Shown here one piece after another: positions 34,423 through 44,017 of a stretch of DNA of 64,000 nt; positions within the stretch are counted from its first letter, which is position 1; every line of letters starts with the position of its first letter. This stretch comes from Harryflintia acetispora (GTDB lineage: Bacteria; Bacillota; Clostridia; Oscillospirales; Ruminococcaceae): contig SLUK01000012.1 of NCBI GenBank assembly GCA_004340125.1, positions 1 through 64,000 on the forward strand, read 5' to 3'. A program made the position numbers and the translations under genes. The notes under the pieces were generated by a model, which had not been told where the DNA came from, searched no databases, and worked only from the letters and a program-made list of their open reading frames with translations.

Positions 34423-37251
34423 CTATTTTTCCTGGGGCGCGCCCCCGTTTCCGGCAGAATGCAGGCAGTCGGCCAGGGCCTGGCACAGGCGCGTCAGGTC
34501 CACCGGCTTTGGCACAAACCCGTTCATCCCCGCCGCGGCCGCGGCCTCCTCATCCTCTTTGAACGAGTTGGCGGTCATGGCGATGATAGGGACGCTCTGC
34601 GCCTGCGCATGGGCGCAGGCGCGGATTTCCCGGGTGGCCTGCAAGCCGTCCATGACCGGCATGCGGATGTCCATCAGGATCACCTGGAAATACCCCGTCG
34701 GGCTCTCGAGAAAACGTTCGAGCGCCTGCTTGCCGTCGCCGACGCGCTCGGTGCGGACCCCCTTCGTTTCCAGCAGCTCGACGGCGATCTCGGCGTTGAG
34801 GTCATTGTCCTCCGCGAGCAGCACCCGCAGCCCCTGCAGATCCTGTTCCCCGTCCTTGTGCTCGGGCGGGGCGGCCTCCTGTCCGGCCGGGAAGGAGAGG
34901 GTAAAGAAGAAGCGGGTGCCCTCGCCGGGCGTGCTTTCGAGCCCCAGCTCGCCGCCCATGGCGTTTACAATGCTCCTGCTGATGGGGAGCCCCAGCCCGG
35001 TCCCCTCGCTGCGCGCAGAGCTGGTGCCCAGCTGCTCGAAGGCGTAGAAGATTTTTTCCTGGGCCTCGCGGGGGATCCCGATGCCGTTGTCCTCCACCTC
35101 GAACGTGTAGGACGACCCCTCGTCGTTACAGGACGCTTCCCTTACCCGCAGCCGGATCTCGCCGCCCTCGGGGGTGAACTTGACCGCGTTGGAAAGCAGG
35201 TTGACCAGCACCTGCCGCAGCCGGACCGGGTCGCCCGCAAGGGCGTCCCGGCCGAGCCGGCAGTCCATTGTGAACGTCAGCTGACGCTGCTCGGCCTGGG
35301 AGCGGATGACGGCTTCGGTCTCCTGCAGCACCGTGTGCAGGGAAAAGGCTTCCCGGCCCAGATGCAGCTTGCCGTTTTCGATCCGGGACATGTCCAAAAT
35401 GTCGTTGATCAGTGCCAGCATATATTGGGAGGAGCTGCGGATTTTTTCCAGCTTCTGCGAAGCGCCCTGCGGCAGCCCCGGCTCCATGCTCGCAAGGTCG
35501 GTCAGCCCCACGATGGCGTTCATCGGGGTGCGGATTTCGTGGCTCATATGCGACAGGAACTCGCTCTTCGCCTGGCTCTTGGCCTGCGCCTGTTCGAGCT
35601 GCGCGCGCATGAGCGCACCCTTGACCCGCACCCGCATGGCAAAGAGGATGCCGAAGAGCACCATCAGCAAAAAGACGCTGAGGATGGCGGCGAAGGTCAT
35701 GGGATTGGCATAGATCAGGTCGGGCAGGGACATGGAGGTGTAGCCGAGAGACACCAGGTTGCGGTCCAGGATGGCGTTTTTGTCCGCCTCGCTCAGGCTT
35801 CCGATGCCCTTGTTGAGGACGGTGAGCAGCTTGGGCTCGATGGGACGCGCCAGGGCGAGGGAGACGCTGGTATTGTTTCCGGTCCGGGTGATCGGCGTCA
35901 CGTTGACGTAGCGGTGGGACTGCATCTCCCGGTCGATCTGGGCGGACAAGCCGTAAAAGAAGTCCAGCTCGCCCCGGTTCACCGCCTCGAGCCCCGCGCG
36001 CATGCTGTCGAAGTAGAGCACCTGCTCCGACCCGATTTCAGGCGGCATGGCGCGCCCCTCGATGATGCCGCCCACCAGCCCGTCGGCGGGGAAGCTGACC
36101 GCCTTGTTCTTGGCGACGATGTTGTTGAGCCCGGCGTATTCCTTGGTCAGAGCCAGCCCGTGCTCGAAGGCGTCCTCCTGTGAGTCGATGTATCCGCCCA
36201 TCACGTCCGCCTCGCCCGCCAGGACCATCTGGATGGCCTGCTCATAGGTGTCGGCAAAGACGTACTCGGCTTTCAGCCCCGTGTATTCCTCCAGCATGTC
36301 AAAGAGTTCGACGAGCAGCCCCTCGTGGCTGTCCCGCTCGTCGCCGACACAGTAAAAGGGATGCCAGTTTTTGAGGGTCGCCACCTGCAGCGTCCTCTTC
36401 CCGGCGACATAGGCGCGCTCCTCTTTGGTGAGCAGGAGGGAGGCCTTGGTCATATTGGGGAAATGCCGGGCGTAGCTTTCATTGGCAAACTCCGGGTCGG
36501 ACTCCAGGATGTTCCCGAGCGCCATGTCGAGCCCCTGCAGCACCTCGTCGTTCCCCGGGGCTGTCACGATGTAATAGGGCTGCGCATCGAACGAGGCGAC
36601 CGCGCGGAATCCGCTGTACATCTCAAGGTCGTTGCCCAGCAGCAGGTCCACCTCGCCGGAGAGCAGGTAGGAGTACAGGTCCTCCCCGTTTTCCATATCC
36701 TCGTAGCGGTAGTAGACCAGCTCGCAGTTCAGATCGTTCATGGTCAAAAATTCGTTGAGACGCCGGATTTTTTCCGTCGCCCTCTCATAGACGCCGATCC
36801 GCATGCCGTTCAGCGTTTGCAGGTCATACCCCTTGAGCCTTTCGTCATCCCTGCGGCAGAGCAGGACCGCCCTGCTGTGGCCCATGCTGTACTGGGGATA
36901 GGCGAAATACTGCTCAAAGTCGGGGGAATAGTAGGTTCCGCCCATCAGGTCGAACCGGCCGTCTATAAAGTCGCTGACCACATCGTTGGAATCAACATCG
37001 ATGTATTCGTATTCCCATCCGGTATATTTGGCGATTTCGTTGAGGTGGTCCACCAGCATCCCCTTGCGGTTGCCGTACGAATCGAGCTCGCTGACCCCGG
37101 GGGTGGTGGGGAAGGCGACCCGCAAAACACGGTCCTCCTGCGCCTGCGCGGCCGCCACGGGCTGCACGGCGAGCATGCCGGCCGCCGCCATCAGCACGGC
37201 CAGCGCCTTTGCCGCCCGTCTTATCCATCTGGAAGGATTGATTGCTCGCAT
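34423..37251 (-). CDS. Hybrid sensor kinase with two solute-binding domains (EvgS/BvgS-like)
   Basis: About 942 residues. A signal peptide is followed by two SBP_bac_3 (Venus-flytrap) domains, about 45-280 and 285-520, the first beginning VLRVAFPTTPGVSELD and the second LQVATLKNWHPFYC. One membrane helix (about 535-558) leads to a short linker. Then come a His-kinase domain (SHMSHEIRTPMNAIVG), an ATPase domain (VNLLSNAVKFTP, DNGIGIP, GTGLGLPIS) and a C-terminal receiver domain (LAEDNDLNAE, VILMDIRMPVMDG, PKPVD). No Hpt domain is present. Starts at 37251, 37257 and 37269 are in frame; GTGGAAG favours 37251. It is divergent from the NMT1-type importer and may sense its substrate, by inference. 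Confidence 0.92.
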   Translation of the reverse strand: MRAINPSRWIRRAAKALAVLMAAAGMLAVQPVAAAQAQEDRVLRVAFPTTPGVSELDSYGNRKGMLVDHLNEIAKYTGWEYEYIDVDSNDVVSDFIDGRFDLMGGTYYSPDFEQYFAYPQYSMGHSRAVLLCRRDDERLKGYDLQTLNGMRIGVYERATEKIRRLNEFLTMNDLNCELVYYRYEDMENGEDLYSYLLSGEVDLLLGNDLEMYSGFRAVASFDAQPYYIVTAPGNDEVLQGLDMALGNILESDPEFANESYARHFPNMTKASLLLTKEERAYVAGKRTLQVATLKNWHPFYCVGDERDSHEGLLVELFDMLEEYTGLKAEYVFADTYEQAIQMVLAGEADVMGGYIDSQEDAFEHGLALTKEYAGLNNIVAKNKAVSFPADGLVGGIIEGRAMPPEIGSEQVLYFDSMRAGLEAVNRGELDFFYGLSAQIDREMQSHRYVNVTPITRTGNNTSVSLALARPIEPKLLTVLNKGIGSLSEADKNAILDRNLVSLGYTSMSLPDLIYANPMTFAAILSVFLLMVLFGILFAMRVRVKGALMRAQLEQAQAKSQAKSEFLSHMSHEIRTPMNAIVGLTDLASMEPGLPQGASQKLEKIRSSSQYMLALINDILDMSRIENGKLHLGREAFSLHTVLQETEAVIRSQAEQRQLTFTMDCRLGRDALAGDPVRLRQVLVNLLSNAVKFTPEGGEIRLRVREASCNDEGSSYTFEVEDNGIGIPREAQEKIFYAFEQLGTSSARSEGTGLGLPISRSIVNAMGGELGLESTPGEGTRFFFTLSFPAGQEAAPPEHKDGEQDLQGLRVLLAEDNDLNAEIAVELLETKGVRTERVGDGKQALERFLESPTGYFQVILMDIRMPVMDGLQATREIRACAHAQAQSVPIIAMTANSFKEDEEAAAAAGMNGFVPKPVDLTRLCQALADCLHSAGNGGAPQEK

Positions 37252-37397
37252 TCTCATTCTTCCACTCATTTCATCGGGTATTAGGTTACTACCCCTTTAT
37301 CTTATAATAATCGGGGTCAAAACACAAGGACTATAAGAAATCATCACCATTCATTTATATAATAAATAAGTTTTTATTAATACTTTTTAAAAATATA

Positions 37398-37426
37398 TTT
37401 ACAAATAGAAATTTGGCGTGTATAAT
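37398..37426 (+). promoter_or_regulatory. Promoter of cluster 2
   Basis: TTTACA (37398-37403), 17-base spacer, TATAAT (37421-37426) in an AT-rich stretch, 35 bases before the binding-protein gene. Confidence 0.6.
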
Positions 37427-37460
37427 GAGGGTACCAAAATATTTTGAGGAGGGAATCCCT

Positions 37461-38837
37461 ATGACAAAGCGTATGGTACGATTTGCGGCAACCTTCGCCC
37501 TGGCCTCCCTGCTGTTTGGATGCAGCACGGGCGGGACGGACACCGACCAGCCCGCGCCGGACAGTGCCCCGGCCGTAAGCCAGGGGGGACAGGAGCCGGC
37601 AGTCCCGGTCATCCCCGAGACTGCCATTAAAATCGTCCTCGAACCCTATTATGTCTGTTCGGCGGCGTCAATTGGGATTGAAAAGGGATGGTACAAGGAG
37701 CTGGGGATCAGCTTCGACCCCGAGCCCTACGGCACCGTTATCACCGGCGAGGACACCACCCAGTATGTCGCCTCCCGAAAGGGAGATATGATCGACCAGC
37801 CCACCGTACAGATCATGGGCGCAATCAAGGACCTGCCCCCGGTCAAGACCTTTGCCTTCAACTCCATCTTTTACGGCAGCGTGGTGCTCGGACAGCCGGG
37901 AACCAAGACGGTGGAGGATTTTAAAAAAGAGGGTCACAGTGAGGCCGAGGCCGTGAAGCTGGCCGTTGCGCAGCTGAAGGGCGGCAGCTTCGCCTATGAC
38001 GGCACCGCCTCCTCCCACAGCTTCGTCACCTCGGCCTTGCAGATGGGGGAGCTGGGCCTGCAGGACGTCAGCTTACAGGCCTTCGGGGACTCGGAGATCG
38101 TCTCGATGATGCTCACCGGGCAGCTGGACTTCTGCGGCGGAATGGGACTGAGCGCGGCACAGGAGCTGATGAACAAGGGGATGGTCGTGGTGGTGAGCGC
38201 GAGCGACATCGTGGCCTTTGCCAAGGCGTCGGTCGATTCGCCCGAGTTGCGCTCGGTTTTCCAGGTGGGCTGGACCACCTACGACAGCTATATCGAGGAA
38301 AACTATGACACCATCCTGCGTTTCTCCAGCGTTGTCTTCAGGGAGGCGCGCTTCATCAACGAAAGCCGCCAGGAGGCGATTGCGATCCATCTGCCCTTCA
38401 TGAACTCGATCAGCGGCAGCCAGAATACCGAAGCGGATATGGAAAGCGCCTACAGCGTGCTGACTCCTTATTTTTCCTTCGAGGATCAGTACGATTGGTT
38501 CTACAATAAGGAATCCCCGCTCTACTTCGAGTATTCGATCGGGGCCTATATCCAGGACTGGGTCGAGAAGGGATATATCCAGCAGGGTGAACTGTCGGTG
38601 GATGACATCTGTATCGCCGACGAGGTCTACGCCAAAATGCTCGAACTAAAAGAAGAGGCCGAACTGAACTTTACGCAGGCCGATGCGGCCATCGCGCAGG
38701 GGAGCGAGAGCGAGGCGCTGGAAACGGCGAAGGAACTGCTGGAGAAGGCCCGGTATTATCATGAAAACTACGATTACCTGGATGCGAAGAATTTTTCCGA
38801 GGCGGCCATACAGTGGGCGGACTATTCCAAGATTTAG
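37461..38837 (+). CDS. ABC importer substrate-binding lipoprotein, NMT1/SsuA-like
   Basis: 458 residues. The lipoprotein signal peptide has a LLFGC lipobox, with Cys near residue 20. After a Pro/Ala linker the mature protein has KIVLEPYYVCSAASIGIEKGWYKELG, the opening typical of nitrate/taurine/thiamine-precursor binding proteins. The C-terminal 70 residues are Glu/Ala-rich and probably helical, longer than usual for the family. AGGAGGG precedes ATG 37461. The permeases and ATPase that follow are also of the nitrate/taurine class. The substrate may be an aromatic or sulfonated small molecule rather than a sugar; this is undecided. Confidence 0.85.
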   Translation: MTKRMVRFAATFALASLLFGCSTGGTDTDQPAPDSAPAVSQGGQEPAVPVIPETAIKIVLEPYYVCSAASIGIEKGWYKELGISFDPEPYGTVITGEDTTQYVASRKGDMIDQPTVQIMGAIKDLPPVKTFAFNSIFYGSVVLGQPGTKTVEDFKKEGHSEAEAVKLAVAQLKGGSFAYDGTASSHSFVTSALQMGELGLQDVSLQAFGDSEIVSMMLTGQLDFCGGMGLSAAQELMNKGMVVVVSASDIVAFAKASVDSPELRSVFQVGWTTYDSYIEENYDTILRFSSVVFREARFINESRQEAIAIHLPFMNSISGSQNTEADMESAYSVLTPYFSFEDQYDWFYNKESPLYFEYSIGAYIQDWVEKGYIQQGELSVDDICIADEVYAKMLELKEEAELNFTQADAAIAQGSESEALETAKELLEKARYYHENYDYLDAKNFSEAAIQWADYSKI

Positions 38838-38859
38838 GCGGTGAAGGGGGAAGTCAAAG

Positions 38860-39684
38860 GTGAAAACGAAGGGCAGATCCCGCTTTCAACTGTGCGATCT
38901 TCTCAAGGTTCTCTCGATCCCGGTCCTGCTGGCAGTGTGGCATCTGATGTCCCTGTGGCTGGGCAGCTACCGGCTGCCCAATGAGATCACAGTGTTAAAG
39001 GGCCTGTTTACCACGCTCTTTTCCTCGGAGAAGCTCAATATGGCGGGCGCCGGCGATCACGGCTTCTGGCCCCATGTGGCGGCGACCTTCTTAAAGGTGA
39101 CGGCAGGGTACACCCTGGGCAGCCTGCTGGGGGTGCTGGCGGGGATGCTGATGAAGATGCACAAAAGGCTGCGGTATTTCCTCCACCTGCCCATCGATGT
39201 TTTGCGAACCGTGCCGCCCATCGCCTTCGTGCCCATCCTGTTCATGCTTCTGGGCAGAAGCGTGGCGGTGCAGCTGGCGGTGATCGTGCTCTACTCCTTT
39301 CTGACCATTGTCGTCAACACGATGAACGCCATTGGAAACGTCCCGCCCATCTACCAACGTTATGCCCTGACGCTGGGCGCCTCCCGCACACGGGTGCAGC
39401 GGGACGTGATCCTGCCGTGCATCCTGCCCGAGCTGCTGGGCGCCTTTCGGGTCGGGATCATCTGGGCCTGGGGCTATCAGGTGATCATCGAGATGATGGG
39501 CTCAGAGCACGGGCTGGGTAAGGTGTTTTATCATACCAAGCTGATGAATGCGCTGGATTTGGTGTTGATCGGGGTGGTCTGGGTGATCATCCTGGCAGGG
39601 GTCACCGATCTGCTGCTTGGCCTGTTCTGGGGGCGTGCGACCAGGTGGCAGGAAAAAGTGAAAAGCGAGGCGGTGAAGAGATGA
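38860..39684 (+). CDS. ABC importer permease (SsuC/TauC type), first
   Basis: A 274-residue membrane protein with about six helices. The ATPase-docking loop reads YQRYALTLGASRTRVQRDVI, and the following LPCILPELLGAFRVG is typical of this permease class. The start is GTG 38860 after AAGGGGGAAGTC. The stop overlaps the ATG of the ATPase gene. It should pair with the permease at 40429 as a heterodimer. Confidence 0.9.
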   Translation: MKTKGRSRFQLCDLLKVLSIPVLLAVWHLMSLWLGSYRLPNEITVLKGLFTTLFSSEKLNMAGAGDHGFWPHVAATFLKVTAGYTLGSLLGVLAGMLMKMHKRLRYFLHLPIDVLRTVPPIAFVPILFMLLGRSVAVQLAVIVLYSFLTIVVNTMNAIGNVPPIYQRYALTLGASRTRVQRDVILPCILPELLGAFRVGIIWAWGYQVIIEMMGSEHGLGKVFYHTKLMNALDLVLIGVVWVIILAGVTDLLLGLFWGRATRWQEKVKSEAVKR

Positions 39685-40451
39685 AGGATAAGATCGTGCT
39701 GCAAAACCTCTCTAAAACCTTCCAAACTGAGTCGGGAAGGGCGGTACCGGTGCTGGAGGACATAAACCTGACCATCCGCGACAACGAGTTTTTGCTCGTC
39801 ATCGGCCCCTCCGGCTGTGGGAAAACGACGCTGCTCTCCTGTATAGCCGGCTTCGAGGAGCCCACATCAGGGGAAATCCTCATGGACGGGGAGGTGGTCA
39901 AAGGTCCCTCAGCTCAGCGGGGGGTGGTCTTTCAGGAGACGGCGCTCTTCCCTTGGCGCAGGGTGGAAAAGAATGTAGAATACGGCCTCGAGGTGCGGGG
40001 AATGCCACGCCAGGAGCGCAAAAAGATCGCGCAGAAGTATCTTGAGATGGTTGGGCTGCAGGACTTTGCCGACGCCTATCCCAAGGAGCTGTCGGGCGGG
40101 ATGAAAAAACGTCTGACCATCGCCACGGTCTACGCGAACAACCCTGAAGTGCTGCTGATGGACGAGCCGTTTTCAGCGCTGGATTATCCAACCAAATGCC
40201 GATTACAAATGGATTTGATGGACCTGTGGACCAAGGAGAAAAAGACGACCGTCTTCATCTCCCACGATGTGGAGGAGGCGGTGCTGCTCTCCGACCGGAT
40301 CATTGTGCTCAACCGGCATAAGATCGCGCTGGAATACCAGAATCCCTTCCCGCGTCCGCGCCGTGACGAACTGCGCTCCGACCCGAAATTTATCGAGGCC
40401 AAGGAGTACATAAAGGGGGCCTATTGGAATGAAAGCCAGAAAGCGCAATAG
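39681..40451 (+). CDS. ABC importer ATPase (SsuB/TauB type)
   Basis: A 256-residue nucleotide-binding subunit. Walker A GPSGCGKTT, Q-loop in VVFQETALFPW, signature LSGGMKKR, Walker B VLLMDEPF and H-loop ISHD are all present, so it should be active. The ATG at 39681 overlaps the previous stop (ATGA). Its end overlaps the second permease by 23 bases, consistent with tight co-translation. Unlike the sugar importers in this window, this system brings its own ATPase. Confidence 0.95.
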   Translation: MKDKIVLQNLSKTFQTESGRAVPVLEDINLTIRDNEFLLVIGPSGCGKTTLLSCIAGFEEPTSGEILMDGEVVKGPSAQRGVVFQETALFPWRRVEKNVEYGLEVRGMPRQERKKIAQKYLEMVGLQDFADAYPKELSGGMKKRLTIATVYANNPEVLLMDEPFSALDYPTKCRLQMDLMDLWTKEKKTTVFISHDVEEAVLLSDRIIVLNRHKIALEYQNPFPRPRRDELRSDPKFIEAKEYIKGAYWNESQKAQ

Positions 40452-41313
40452 GGAAAAGCTGCTGTTCGAGCTGATGAGCGTTTTTTTGATTGTCCTTTGC
40501 TGGGAGGGTTTAGCGGCCCACTTTGCCAAAAGCTATGAAAACGGCTCCTACCTCTTTCCCTCCCTCTATTCCGTCCTGACGCGCTCCTTTTTAAACCTTT
40601 CGGCCTTTTACGGGATGGGAGGGTTGGGGACGGGAAATTACGGGGTTGCCCCCTCGGCGTTCGTCTCGCTGAGCGTAATTGCCTACCACACCGCGCGTAC
40701 CTTCCTGCGGATCGCGGCAGGCTTCCTGATCGGGGTGTCGCTGGGAATATTCTGTGGGATCCTGTATAAGGCGAACCGGTATTACCACGCCTTCACCAGC
40801 ATCCCATCGCGGATTGTGAGCATCGTGCCGCAAATGGCGCTGATCACCCTCTTTCTCGCTTGGTTCGGCGATTCGGAGGCGGGTTATATCCTGTTTATCG
40901 CCTTCGGCATTTTTGTGGCGGTCTACATCAATACGGTCAACGCCATCGAAAACCTCCCGCCGGTCTACCACAAGTTTTCCAGTACGCTGGGCGCTGGCAA
41001 GGCTCGGTTTTATTGGAGCGTCGCTCTGCCGGGGATCATCCCCGAGCTGAGCGGTTGTATGAAGATGATCGTCGGGCAGGCATGGGCGCTGTCGATGGCC
41101 TCGGAGTTCATCTCCTCGCAGAATGGCTTGGGGCGGATCATCGTGCTGGCCAGGCAGCGCCTGGACACCGGGATCATCCTGATCGTTTTGTTTTTGTATG
41201 TGATCTATACGCTGCTCACCTTGAAGGTGCTCTATCGTTTGTGCGCCTACCTCACGCGATGGCAGCCGCAGATGGAATCTAGCGCGCAGACGACAAATGG
41301 AAAGAAGGGATAA
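40429..41313 (+). CDS. ABC importer permease (SsuC/TauC type), second
   Basis: A 294-residue membrane protein with about six helices. The docking loop reads YHKFSSTLGAGKARFYWSV, followed by ALPGIIPELSGCMKM. The start is ATG 40429, within the end of the ATPase gene, with GGGGG upstream. It has a longer first periplasmic segment (YGMGGLGTGNYGVAPSAF) than the first permease. Confidence 0.9.
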   Translation: MKARKRNREKLLFELMSVFLIVLCWEGLAAHFAKSYENGSYLFPSLYSVLTRSFLNLSAFYGMGGLGTGNYGVAPSAFVSLSVIAYHTARTFLRIAAGFLIGVSLGIFCGILYKANRYYHAFTSIPSRIVSIVPQMALITLFLAWFGDSEAGYILFIAFGIFVAVYINTVNAIENLPPVYHKFSSTLGAGKARFYWSVALPGIIPELSGCMKMIVGQAWALSMASEFISSQNGLGRIIVLARQRLDTGIILIVLFLYVIYTLLTLKVLYRLCAYLTRWQPQMESSAQTTNGKKG

Positions 41314-41316
41314 GCG

Positions 41317-42624
41317 GTGGATGAAAGAACCTATTTTGAGGAATATATCGACGAAATCGAGATCATCAACACCCACGACCACACCATGGCGCCCGAACAG
41401 GCGCGCCGCCGCGCACAGAAGGAGTCCTACCTCTACGATGTGCTGCTCGCCAACAACAACAGCGGCTTTTTGAGCTATCTGCCGGACGAGAGGTGGCGCA
41501 CTACCCAGTTCGATTTCGGGGATGCGCTGGGCAATCACCGGGACAGCTGCGAGGCTTCGCCCGCCCAGCTTTGGGAAAAGCTCGCGCCGGTCATCTGGCG
41601 GGGAAAGGCCTCGCCCCACTTTCGTATGTTCATGGAGGGCTGCCGCGACCTGTTCGGGTTGGATTTTGCGATTCCCGAAAGCGAGGAGCAGTGGACCATC
41701 TTTTCGCAGCGCATGCAGGCGTCGAACCAGCGCGAGGATTGGTACGACCATGTGCTGCGCCAAAAGGCGCATATTGAAAAGACCCTCGTGGTCGGGCGGG
41801 CGGACCCGAGACAGGTTGAACGCGAATACTTCCTGCCGCTGCACAATCTCGGGGATTTCCTCTCCGGCTTCGACTCTGGCGTGCTGCAAAAATTGGAGCA
41901 GCAGTACGGCAGGAGGGCTGAGAGCTTCGCAGACTTCGAGGAGCTGCTCCGCCACGCTGTCAAAACGGCCAAGCAGCAGGGCGTGGTGGCCATCAAGGAC
42001 ATGCAGGCCTACAAGCGGTTTATGAACTACAAAAATGTCACCCGCAACGATGCCAGAAAGGCGTTCGAGTGCGTCTCCCACAACGGCTGGGCGATGAAGA
42101 GCATAAGCGGCGAGGACATCACCCGCTTCCAGGATTATACCATGCACCTGATCCTCTCTCTGGCCGGGGAGTATGGTCTGCCGGTGCAGATCCATACCGG
42201 CTCCCCCGCGCCGACCGACCAGAGCAATCCCCTGCTGCTGATCGACCTGATCGAATCCCATCCCGGGACGGACATCGTCGTCCTCCACTGCGGGGGGGCT
42301 TACTACCAGCAGTTCGTGATGACCGCCAAATACGCCAGCCATGTCTATCTGGACCTGGCCTGGCTTCTGACCGGCTTCCCCGGACCGAGCGGTACGCGCA
42401 GGCTGCTGGGTGACTGGCTGGAGCTCGTCCCCTGGGACAAGTTTACCTGGGGGGCGGACTGCGCGGTGGTCGAGGAGACTTACGGCACCTTCCTCACGGC
42501 CCGGCGCGTTCTTGCGCAGGTCCTGGCCGATAAGGTGGGGGAAGGATTTATCAGCCGCGGCGAGGGGGAGCAGATTGCGCGGATGATCCTGCGCGAGAAT
42601 GCGAAAAAACTTTATCATATTTAG
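41317..42624 (+). CDS. Amidohydrolase-family enzyme
   Basis: A 435-residue TIM-barrel metal enzyme, longer than the typical amidohydrolase 2 proteins by about 130 residues inserted before the barrel centre. HxH is at residues 20-22 (INTHDHTM), with further His in VQIHTGSP and VLHCGGAY. The catalytic Asp is conserved in FTWGADCAVVEE. The overall layout also recalls uronate isomerases and FluG-type hydrolases. The start is GTG 41317, three bases after the permease stop. It probably attacks the compound brought in by the transporter. Confidence 0.85.
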   Translation: MDERTYFEEYIDEIEIINTHDHTMAPEQARRRAQKESYLYDVLLANNNSGFLSYLPDERWRTTQFDFGDALGNHRDSCEASPAQLWEKLAPVIWRGKASPHFRMFMEGCRDLFGLDFAIPESEEQWTIFSQRMQASNQREDWYDHVLRQKAHIEKTLVVGRADPRQVEREYFLPLHNLGDFLSGFDSGVLQKLEQQYGRRAESFADFEELLRHAVKTAKQQGVVAIKDMQAYKRFMNYKNVTRNDARKAFECVSHNGWAMKSISGEDITRFQDYTMHLILSLAGEYGLPVQIHTGSPAPTDQSNPLLLIDLIESHPGTDIVVLHCGGAYYQQFVMTAKYASHVYLDLAWLLTGFPGPSGTRRLLGDWLELVPWDKFTWGADCAVVEETYGTFLTARRVLAQVLADKVGEGFISRGEGEQIARMILRENAKKLYHI

Positions 42625-42656
42625 CGGCGTGCAGGAAAAATAAGGATGTTTTTCTG

Positions 42657-42700
42657 GAACAATGTGGTTGTGAACTTTTCTGGTATATGTTACATTGTTC
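42657..42700 (+). promoter_or_regulatory. Promoter and operator of the ROK regulator gene
   Basis: TTGTGA (42668-42673), 17-base spacer, TACATT (42691-42696). The promoter is bracketed by a perfect inverted repeat, GAACAATGT (42657-42665) and ACATTGTTC (42692-42700), a likely site for auto-repression. TTTCTGG is also repeated directly (42651-42657, 42676-42682). Confidence 0.55.
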
Positions 42701-42731
42701 TTATAAAAGCATAAGAGCGGAGGCAACATCC

Positions 42732-43961
42732 TTGCAGACGAAGAGACTGGATAAGCTTTATAATGAATATCTGATCGTAAATTCCCTCAAGACCAGCGGG
42801 AAGCTGAGTATTCCCTCGATCGCCGCGTCGACCGGGTTGAGCCGCCCCACGGTGGATACCATCGTCTCCCAGCTCGAACGTGAGGGCATGGTGGAGACCG
42901 ACGGGTTTGCCCAGTCGGTCACCGGGCGCAAGCCGGTGCTGTGGCGGCTGCGTTCAGACAGCGGTTATTTTGTCGGGGTGGATTTCGAGCCTCCCGTGGT
43001 GCGGCTGCTGATCCTCAATATGTGTCGTGAGACGGTGTTCTCGCGCTCCATCCAATTTCCGCAAAGCTTTCATGCGGATGAGGTGCTTAAGCTGCTGGTG
43101 TCGGCGATCCGCCAGGCGATGGAGGAGGCACGCGCACCTCTTGCCAAGCTGCGCTCGATCAGCGTGGGGAACCCGGGGAGCATCGACAAGCAGCGCGGGC
43201 TCTCGGTGGCCATGCACAACTGCCCGAACTGGAATAATGTCCCGATCTGCGAGCGGCTCGCGCAGGAATTTGACTGCGAGACCGAGATCGAGAACGTCAT
43301 CCTCTACATGGCCAACGTCGAGCGCGAGCGGCTCGCCGGTCAGAATGTGCGCGATTTCGTCTATGTCGCGCTGCGCACCGGTGTGGGCGCGGGGGTATGC
43401 CTTAAGGGGGAGTTGTACAGCGGCGCCTCGGGAAACGCCGGGCATTTCGGCTTTCTCAGCGTGGGCAGCCCGCTGTGCCGCAGCGAGCATAGGCTGGAGG
43501 AATATGCCGATACCGCCATGCTGCTGCGGCGTATGCGGGAGGAAGGTTTGCTTTCCGGCGGCGAGGGGGAGCAGGACGGTGAACGGCAGATTTGCATCCT
43601 CGCCGAGCGCGCCCAGGAGGGCAACCCGGCGGCCATGGATATCCTGGAGGAGCTTTCGGACTTCTGGGCGTATGGGCTCTCCTGCGCCATCAACCTGTTG
43701 GATATCCCGCTGTATGTGGTGGGGGGCCTTCTGGCCCGCATGAACGTCTATGCACCCGAAGTGGGCGGCCTCTTTTTGGATATGGTCCGAAAGCGCTGCG
43801 TGCAAAACTATCTGTATGAAAAAAAATATTCCTTTGAGCTGTGCTATGCCCAGGATGTGCCCAATGCCGCGGCTTTGGGCGGGGCCTTGCGCGGGTATGA
43901 GACCTTCTTTAAGCGGTATGCGCCGTCGGCTGAGGGAAACCATCTGGCGGTGAGCGGCTAA
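42732..43961 (+). CDS. ROK-family transcriptional regulator (NagC/XylR type)
   Basis: A 409-residue repressor. The N-terminal winged helix-turn-helix is SIPSIAASTGLSRPTVDTIV. The ROK domain follows, with VGVDFEPPVVRLLIL and GVGAGVCLKGELYSG. The zinc-binding CxCGxxGC signature of the family is degenerate (PLCRSEHRLEEY), so zinc is probably not bound there. The start is most likely TTG 42732, with GCGGAGG 8 bases upstream. It separates the importer genes from the two downstream enzymes and is probably the local repressor of cluster 2. Confidence 0.88.
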   Translation: MQTKRLDKLYNEYLIVNSLKTSGKLSIPSIAASTGLSRPTVDTIVSQLEREGMVETDGFAQSVTGRKPVLWRLRSDSGYFVGVDFEPPVVRLLILNMCRETVFSRSIQFPQSFHADEVLKLLVSAIRQAMEEARAPLAKLRSISVGNPGSIDKQRGLSVAMHNCPNWNNVPICERLAQEFDCETEIENVILYMANVERERLAGQNVRDFVYVALRTGVGAGVCLKGELYSGASGNAGHFGFLSVGSPLCRSEHRLEEYADTAMLLRRMREEGLLSGGEGEQDGERQICILAERAQEGNPAAMDILEELSDFWAYGLSCAINLLDIPLYVVGGLLARMNVYAPEVGGLFLDMVRKRCVQNYLYEKKYSFELCYAQDVPNAAALGGALRGYETFFKRYAPSAEGNHLAVSG

Positions 43962-44017
43962 AGAAGGGAGACGCACGGCTTGCCGACAGCCGCCTCTGGC
44001 GGCAGGAGGAGCGCGCA

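Noticed and set aside
34459..36183. Plus-strand reading frame of 574 codons opposite the hybrid kinase
   Set aside because: The kinase motifs are complete on the minus strand; the plus frame has the composition of an antisense shadow.
40591..42729. Minus-strand reading frame of 712 codons
   Set aside because: It covers the second permease and the amidohydrolase, both of which have strong family motifs on the plus strand. The minus frame shows no recognisable domain or ribosome site.
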